Origin: Bacteroides thetaiotaomicron VPI-5482
GTDB lineage: Bacteria > Bacteroidota > Bacteroidia > Bacteroidales > Bacteroidaceae
Direction of reading: 5' to 3'
Assembly (NCBI RefSeq): GCF_000011065.1
Contig: NC_004663.1
Span: forward strand, 3,720,001 to 3,784,000
Length of the DNA: 64,000 bases
Positions 58,947-64,000 of the stretch are shown in pieces (the stretch's first letter is position 1; the number at the start of each line of letters is the position of its first letter). A program made the position numbers and the translations under genes. A model generated the notes under the pieces. That model had not been told where the DNA came from. It searched no databases and saw only the letters and a program-made list of their open reading frames with translations.

Positions 58947-61559
58947 ATGCAGTTAGTTTTATTCATAGCTTTGATTTGTTTTGTTGCTCTTTTTATAATA
59001 GTAGCAATACGAATGCACCTCAAAAACAAATCCAAAGAATTAACAGAAAAATTGCTTCAAATATCCGCTTATAGTGAGAAGTCCAGCTACGAGCAAGCCC
59101 AAGAGAGGCTGTCTAAACTTAACGATGCTGTATTTATTGATATTCCGGCAGACTTAAACAATGTTTTTTATGGTAAGATAATATCGGCAGCGCAAGAAAA
59201 GGATTTCACAAATCATTATATATCATATTTTCAAGAAGCATATTCACTTGTTAAGAAACTTGAAACTTTCAATATCACGCCATCTGTAACAATCTCAAAC
59301 CTAATTCGTGACTTTGGTAATATCAAGAGGCTTGTCAAACAACATAATGATACGGTAATAAATTCCTTACTTGATACACACAAGGATTTTTTCGACCATT
59401 GTTTGAAATATCCATTGGATAAACAGCAAAGACGTTCAATTGTTTCAGAGGAAGATAATTGTTTAGTGGTTAGTAGTGCAGGTAGTGGAAAGACCTCTTC
59501 TATTGTTGGAAAAGTCAAGTATCTAACAGAAATCAAAGACATTGCCCCTCATAGAATCTTACTGATTAGTTACACGAACAAAGCAGCAGCCGAACTAACG
59601 GAGAGAATGGCTACCAACGGTTTGAAAGGCTATACATTTCATAAATTAGCCATTGATATTATCGAAAAAGAAACTGGTGTTAAACCTTCTATATGCGATA
59701 ATACTGATGCCTTATTTATAGATATTTATCACACTCTATTAGGGAATGAGGATTTTAAGAAAAGTGTAGTAGAATACTTCATCGACTACCAAACCAATGA
59801 AGCAGATTGGGAACAACGCAAGAATGAAAGGCGAGAAAAATTGTCAGAGCAAAAGAATGTACAGCTAAAAGCGATGTTTCCCGATATGGACGGTAGAACC
59901 ATATATGTGAGAAGTGAACAGGAACAAAAGATATGTTTTGTTTTATCATCTCTTGGAGTGCAATTCAGATATGAAGAGCCATACGAACATCAATTGGCAG
60001 ATGAAATGCACTCTCAATATCGCCCTGATTTTTCTATATACTTCGAGCAAAAGGGAGTACCCAAACGAATCTATTTGGAACATTTCGGAGTTGATGAACA
60101 CGGTCTTGTCCCAGCTTGGTTTGCAAAAGACAAGAATATAACATACGAAGAAGCCAATCAAAAATATAATGATGGTATAACTTGGAAGAAAACTGCTCAT
60201 GAGAAATTTGGCACTCAGCTTTTAGTGACATCAAGCGCAGATTTCCATTATTCTGACATAAAAGATAAACTCAAAAAAATATTAACAGATGTGGGCGTAC
60301 CAATTCAAGAGAAAACAGACGAAGAATTATATGATTTGGTTTTGCCCAAAGGTAGTAAGCAAGAAAAAGCGTTTATACGGCTTGTAGTTACTTTCGTAAC
60401 ATTGGTAAAATCAAGTTGTAAATCAGTTAAAGAAGTTCTGAAGCAAGCAAAGAATGCAGGTGATGAACGAAGTGTTTTTATCATCAAAAACATATTTCAA
60501 CCTGTATATGAACGTTATAAAAGTGCATTAAGCGATAGTAACCAAATCGATTTTACTGATGCGATTCTTCAAGCCACAGAGATATGTCGTACTACACATC
60601 TTGTTGAGTATGATTACATCATTGTGGATGAGTTTCAAGACATATCGGTTGACCGTTACAACTTCTTAAAAGTATTGAGAGAGGGAAATCCGCCTGCAAA
60701 GTTGTATTGTGTAGGTGATGATTGGCAGTCCATATATCGTTTTTCGGGAAGTGATATGGCTCTTTTTAATCAATTTCCAGAATATTTTGGTACAACAGAG
60801 ATAAATAAGATAGAAACCACATATAGATTTGGAGAGCCTTTGGTCTCTTTATCATCTCGTTTTATTCAACGTAATAACGCACAAATAAAAAAAGATATAC
60901 ATTCATTCAGTTCTGATATGAAAACAGAATTGGAGTTTTGTTCTTACGACAGACGTGATTACTGCAAAACAATAGGAGAACTTATAGATTCTATTCCATT
61001 GGATAAATCTATATTTTTATTGGGACGCTATTCTTTTGATGATTATTACTTGTCATTTATGTATCAAGGGATAAAAGAAGGTAATAGATTTTACTATGTA
61101 ATAGGAGGAAGAAAAATTGAGTTCTTGACAGTACATAAATCAAAAGGTCTTGAAGCAGATTATGTGATACTTTTACAATGTAATAAAGATACCTATGGCT
61201 TTCCATCACTTGTAAGCGATGACCCTGTGCTTAATTATGTCCTGACTAAAAGTGATCAGTTCCCATATGGTGAAGAAAGGAGGTTGTTTTATGTTGCAAT
61301 AACGAGAGCAAAGTTGAAAACACTTGTGCTATACGACAAGCGTTTCCCATCTGTATTTGTAGATGAGTTTTTGCATCCTGAAAAGGTATCAGAAGAAAGC
61401 TATGTAAAACACCCCAATGCTAATAAAAGATGGACAAGGCGTGCAGACCAGTTTTTATTAGAACTGCATAATGAAGGTAAGAGCGTAAAATACATCGCTG
61501 CCAAAATGGGCAGAAGTCAAACTTCAATCGTAATGCGATTGAACAAACTTACCCAATAG
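58947..61559 (+). CDS. Membrane-anchored UvrD/helicase IV-like protein
   Basis: 870 residues. N-terminal hydrophobic helix (2-22), then a superfamily-1A helicase: Walker A SSAGSGKT (176-183), motif Ia SYTNKAAAELTERM, motif II VDEFQD, motif III VGDDWQSIYRFSGSD, motif V VHKSKGLEADYVIL and motif VI YVAITRAK. An insertion at ~320-400 has a PD-(D/E)xK nuclease-like pattern (E324, RPDF with D361, YLEHFG with E378), as in helicase IV (HelD of E. coli). The last ~40 residues form a helix-turn-helix (KYIAAKMGRSQTSIVMRLNKL). The membrane anchor and the C-terminal HTH are unusual for a housekeeping helicase; a defence role is possible. Confidence 0.85.
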   Translation: MQLVLFIALICFVALFIIVAIRMHLKNKSKELTEKLLQISAYSEKSSYEQAQERLSKLNDAVFIDIPADLNNVFYGKIISAAQEKDFTNHYISYFQEAYSLVKKLETFNITPSVTISNLIRDFGNIKRLVKQHNDTVINSLLDTHKDFFDHCLKYPLDKQQRRSIVSEEDNCLVVSSAGSGKTSSIVGKVKYLTEIKDIAPHRILLISYTNKAAAELTERMATNGLKGYTFHKLAIDIIEKETGVKPSICDNTDALFIDIYHTLLGNEDFKKSVVEYFIDYQTNEADWEQRKNERREKLSEQKNVQLKAMFPDMDGRTIYVRSEQEQKICFVLSSLGVQFRYEEPYEHQLADEMHSQYRPDFSIYFEQKGVPKRIYLEHFGVDEHGLVPAWFAKDKNITYEEANQKYNDGITWKKTAHEKFGTQLLVTSSADFHYSDIKDKLKKILTDVGVPIQEKTDEELYDLVLPKGSKQEKAFIRLVVTFVTLVKSSCKSVKEVLKQAKNAGDERSVFIIKNIFQPVYERYKSALSDSNQIDFTDAILQATEICRTTHLVEYDYIIVDEFQDISVDRYNFLKVLREGNPPAKLYCVGDDWQSIYRFSGSDMALFNQFPEYFGTTEINKIETTYRFGEPLVSLSSRFIQRNNAQIKKDIHSFSSDMKTELEFCSYDRRDYCKTIGELIDSIPLDKSIFLLGRYSFDDYYLSFMYQGIKEGNRFYYVIGGRKIEFLTVHKSKGLEADYVILLQCNKDTYGFPSLVSDDPVLNYVLTKSDQFPYGEERRLFYVAITRAKLKTLVLYDKRFPSVFVDEFLHPEKVSEESYVKHPNANKRWTRRADQFLLELHNEGKSVKYIAAKMGRSQTSIVMRLNKLTQ

Positions 61560-61732
61560 TCGCACTAATGCTATATTTTTTCACAACGATGATGTCTGTA
61601 TGTTGCCACGTTGCCATAATACATTAGAATCTTTTGAATATTTCGTTTATCTTTTTTGTTTCGTTTTTCTCCTGCTCTTGGCATATCCTTGCCACACTCA
61701 TGAGTAAACTTAGAGGCAGCCTATATATGCCT

Positions 61733-62362
61733 TCACTCTTCAAATGGATACGTTTCGTCGTAGATTTCACTTAGAGAACGGTCGTTGAAAAACCAGTGCG
61801 GTGTGGGCTGTATATGCTTGACCTTATATCCTTTTAGCTTAGCAGAAAGCGCACTAATAGAAGTTTCTTCTCCTTCATAACACACTTTACGCTCTGAAAG
61901 AACGGTAACAGAAATTGATGGGTCATCTTTCCATATGAGAATATCGCCTTTCTGCAACCCCATCTCATAGAAGTTGAGTGGTGGACGTTTGGCTTGTGCT
62001 TTTGTGCTGGCAGCTTTATCCTCATCGGTGAGGTCATTCTGTATCTCATCCGTCACTTCTTCCGTCACATCTTCATGATGAAAAAGCTCGAGGATGGCTT
62101 GTGCCTGCTCCACGTTGATACGGAAGAACTCACGGTTCTGGTTGATGCGCTGAGGGTCAAAGGCTTTATGAAGGGCTTTTTCAATTTTGAGACAATCACT
62201 TTTTTTGACCTTGCACGCAAATTTACACTCAAACGGAATGGGAACTCCTGTGGTATATAGTTCCTTCATCCGTTTATCAATGCCTTCCTGTGTGGTCATG
62301 CCTATTTTTACAAGTCCTGGCATCACAGGGTTTGTCAGAAGATAAACTATTCCGTATTCCAT
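61733..62362 (-). CDS. GIY-YIG nuclease-domain protein (T5orf172/MUG113-like)
   Basis: 209 residues. The N-terminal ~90 residues form a T5orf172-type GIY-YIG fold (GIVYLLTNPVMPGLVKIGMT, then RMKELYTTGVPIPFE, EKALHKAFDPQR, NREFFRI with the catalytic Glu). An acidic linker follows, then a C-terminal domain of ~80 residues (GDILIWKDDPSISVTVLSERKVCYEG) that resembles DUF4357-like or adenylate-binding modules often attached to such proteins. It is last in the leftward cluster and 12 bp after a 35-codon frame. Confidence 0.8.
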   Translation of the reverse strand: MEYGIVYLLTNPVMPGLVKIGMTTQEGIDKRMKELYTTGVPIPFECKFACKVKKSDCLKIEKALHKAFDPQRINQNREFFRINVEQAQAILELFHHEDVTEEVTDEIQNDLTDEDKAASTKAQAKRPPLNFYEMGLQKGDILIWKDDPSISVTVLSERKVCYEGEETSISALSAKLKGYKVKHIQPTPHWFFNDRSLSEIYDETYPFEE

Positions 62363-62374
62363 ATCGTTGTTTTT

Positions 62375-62482
62375 TTAGAGACTATTGTACAGTTTGTCTT
62401 TGTTTATAATGAAATCAAGAACTCTTTCAAATTCGCGCATCAGTATGTTGCCGTTCTTGTTAGTGAATATATGTGAGTTCAT
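62375..62482 (-). CDS. Possible 35-aa protein coupled to the AlbA_2 gene
   Basis: Starts with ATG at 62482, overlapping the stop of the AlbA_2-like gene in the classical ATGA arrangement, and stops at 62375-62377. Sequence MNSHIFTNKNGNILMREFER, then a hydrophobic-basic helix (VLDFIINKDKLYNSL). The tight overlap on one side and a 12-bp gap to the GIY-YIG gene on the other argue that it is translated, but its shortness leaves doubt. No family recognised. Confidence 0.4.
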   Translation of the reverse strand: MNSHIFTNKNGNILMREFERVLDFIINKDKLYNSL

Positions 62483-64000
62483 TTTTTACTTCTCCTATAT
62501 TTTTGATTACTGGCATTGGGATGCTCTGGATTGGTCATTTCGAGATAGCCAGCCTCGATTAGTGACATGATGTATGTCTGAATATTCTTACTATGGTATG
62601 TCACACCTACCCTTTCAAGAATTTCTTTGCTGCTACGTGGCACACTGCAGAAGTTTACTATATCCCTCTGCTTATTTGTTATTTTAGGACGTATAGTGTC
62701 AGAGTCTGCATTGAAAGTGTCAGAGTCGGTATCTAAGTCGGTGTCAGAGTATCTAAGTTTGGTGTCAGAGTCCGCATTAAAAGTGTCAGAGTCGGTATCT
62801 AAGTCGGTGTCAGAGTCTGCATTGGGTTGATTACTTATCTGCCTATTTATAGTAATCACGAACTCATTAGTCCTGTCATTATTGGTGAACGAGACATTCA
62901 CGTCCTCCGACAAGGCACGAAGCATACCACTACCTGCTCCTGTGTAGGGAAGCAGGTGGATGGCATTTGTGAATAGGAACATATTGCGTGGCATGGATGT
63001 GCCTATAACAATATCATCTACGGTAAGTCCATTAGGGAGAATTCCGGGGCTGTGTATCTCCACCCTGTCATCAAAAATGAATATGCGGATTGGGGCTGTC
63101 GCATTCAGCGATCGATGCACTAAAGCATTTACGGTGAACTCAACAAGGCTGGTGTAAGGAATCTCCAACACGCCTTGCGAGTTAAACTCATTCCCAACCT
63201 GTATATGACGCAAGTTCCGGGTGAAGAAATCCATAATAGTCTCAAACTGATGAAGCAGATTACCCTCAATATCGGCATCGTTCACCTTGTCGCGAAATTG
63301 AGTACCGCCAAGATTGTTGCCTACAAAGCAAATACATTTTGCAGTCATCATTGGAAGCCAACGTTGGGTGTACTTGCCAAACAATAACATCGCGGCCACT
63401 GTGATTTTACCATCGGGACGAATAAAACGCAGGTTACGTAACAGTTTCTCTCCATTGTGCCCACTGGCAATAGCAGAACAGACGGTATCTAAAGAGGCTT
63501 CGCGAAATGCGTCGCCCACCAAGCCTTTTCTTGCTAACACCTTATCAAACTTGTTACTAAGGAAGGTTTTGATGGTACCCTCGTCTAAATCTTTGATGGT
63601 AGCATCTCTTACTCCTGCTTCATCTGGCGAAAAGCTGCCACAGTCAGTCATCATCTCGGCAAGCTCGGCATTGTCGAACACTTTGCGCTTGTCAGCACCG
63701 TTCTTCACCCACACAATTCCCCGATTGTCATGGTAGGGCTTATTCAATCCTTCCTTAATATGAGCCACAACAAGGCTTCCGCCATCCACAGAAATTGTTT
63801 CCACATCAACAAGGATGGCAGGAACAACATTCTCAGATGCGATATTGCTAAGTGTATTGGTGGTTTCCTGTACTTCCAAATAGGACAAAGGATTGATGTT
63901 TCCGGTTTTATCTACCGCACCAACAACCAACGTGCCACCACGTGCATTACTGAAAGCCACCAGTTCGCAACCGATGTCATAGTTGTCAAGGAGCCGTTCT
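62479..64000 (-). CDS. AlbA_2/Schlafen-like ATP-binding protein, N-terminus beyond the window
   Basis: At least 507 residues; the frame stays open to the right edge, so the start lies outside. It begins within the Schlafen AlbA_2 domain (CELVAFSNARGGTLVVGAVD), followed by the ATP-dependent helicase RecG-like C-terminal half (FTVNALVHRSL, then FDDRVEIHSPG). A low-complexity linker of repeated DSDT units comes next, then a C-terminal winged helix (IVNFCSVPRSSKEILERVGV). Such proteins are common in accessory regions as putative transcription regulators or defence components. The GTG at 63960 is internal, not the start. Confidence 0.85.
   Translation of the reverse strand, partial: ERLLDNYDIGCELVAFSNARGGTLVVGAVDKTGNINPLSYLEVQETTNTLSNIASENVVPAILVDVETISVDGGSLVVAHIKEGLNKPYHDNRGIVWVKNGADKRKVFDNAELAEMMTDCGSFSPDEAGVRDATIKDLDEGTIKTFLSNKFDKVLARKGLVGDAFREASLDTVCSAIASGHNGEKLLRNLRFIRPDGKITVAAMLLFGKYTQRWLPMMTAKCICFVGNNLGGTQFRDKVNDADIEGNLLHQFETIMDFFTRNLRHIQVGNEFNSQGVLEIPYTSLVEFTVNALVHRSLNATAPIRIFIFDDRVEIHSPGILPNGLTVDDIVIGTSMPRNMFLFTNAIHLLPYTGAGSGMLRALSEDVNVSFTNNDRTNEFVITINRQISNQPNADSDTDLDTDSDTFNADSDTKLRYSDTDLDTDSDTFNADSDTIRPKITNKQRDIVNFCSVPRSSKEILERVGVTYHSKNIQTYIMSLIEAGYLEMTNPEHPNASNQKYRRSKK
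62698..62822 (-). repeat. In-frame DSDT-coding repeat in the AlbA_2 gene
   Basis: A roughly 60-bp block encoding NADSDTDLDTDSDTF occurs twice and partly a third time, each built from short units of GTGTCAGAGTC (plus strand). It encodes the acidic linker between the ATP-binding part and the winged helix. The near-identical DNA of the copies suggests recent expansion and possible length variation between strains. Confidence 0.8.

Larger units (their letters stand above)
48312..64000 (+). mobile_element. Tandem mobilisable element 2, right end beyond the window
   Basis: Begins at the second att copy. Modules in order: tyrosine integrase with long leader, 417-residue unknown protein, DUF3853, VapE-type ATPase, small protein, winged-helix protein, oriT candidate, mobilisation accessory protein, relaxase, coiled-coil membrane protein, structured RNA, then accessory genes including a helicase-IV-like protein. 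No third 46-bp repeat is visible before 64000, so the right boundary is unknown and the leftward gene cluster at the edge might belong elsewhere. Confidence 0.7.

Noticed and set aside
61560..64000. Right att site of element 2
   Set aside because: I looked for the 46-bp repeat and its complement and did not find it; the element must end beyond the window.

Overview
The window looks like a Bacteroides chromosome, probably from the thetaiotaomicron/ovatus/xylanisolvens group. The evidence is SusC/SusD pairs, a hybrid two-component system (HTCS), lipoproteins with Bacteroidetes-type lipoboxes, many promoters with the Bacteroides -7 box TAnnTTTG, and Bacteroidetes-restricted families (DUF4491, DUF3853, DUF3871, DUF4998). 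Nothing could be searched, so family names come from motif recognition.

Layout. (1) 92-5635: a small anaerobic metabolism locus with a RhaT-like sugar transporter, a cupin, a glycyl radical enzyme (GRE) of unknown substrate and its radical-SAM activase. A divergent AraC-type regulator with an N-terminal sugar-sensor cupin faces it. (2) 5843-31913: a large polysaccharide utilisation locus read leftward. From its promoter-distal end it holds GH115, GH43, an SGNH esterase, a GH105/heparinase-like lyase fusion, a PL8 lyase, DUF4998 and DUF4959/5126/5000 surface lipoproteins, SusD, SusC, GH2, GH29 and an HTCS sensor-regulator. Two lyases, an unsaturated-uronide hydrolase, an alpha-glucuronidase-type GH115, a fucosidase and a galactosidase suggest a glucuronate-containing, fucosylated and possibly acylated glycan; the exact glycan is not deducible. 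(3) 32330-37342: housekeeping genes (methyltransferase, short AraC protein, sirtuin, two FKBP isomerases, Lrp/AsnC regulator, DUF4491) ending at a tRNA with anticodon CAT.

(4) 37468-48357: an integrated element of about 10.9 kb bounded by a 46-bp direct repeat of the tRNA 3' half. It has a tyrosine integrase next to the tRNA, a DGQHR/ParB-like protein, an SF2 helicase-like protein, DUF3871, a RadC/JAB protein, a second short recombinase and a cargo of small membrane and lipoprotein genes. It has no relaxase. (5) 48312 to the window edge: a second element in tandem behind the second att copy, with its own integrase, a long structured integrase leader, DUF3853, a VapE-type ATPase, a winged-helix protein, a mobilisation cassette (accessory protein, relaxase, coiled-coil membrane protein) and cargo. 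That cargo is a lipoprotein, a secreted repeat protein, a membrane-anchored helicase-IV-like protein, and a leftward cluster of an AlbA_2/Schlafen-like protein, a 35-codon ORF and a GIY-YIG protein. The far att copy is not in the window.

Most notable observation: both elements carry, exactly between backbone and cargo, what appears to be the same structured RNA (45734-46023 and 57489-57721). Each has a TAnnTTTG promoter, a short 5' hairpin, a GACATATT box, a long interrupted hairpin whose 3' arm carries GCTATTGTT-N2-ATCCGTA, and a final hairpin just before the first cargo start codon. A second recurrent pattern is a set of four intergenic tandem arrays of unrelated sequence but the same 22-bp period (9859, 11351, 27754, 34598).
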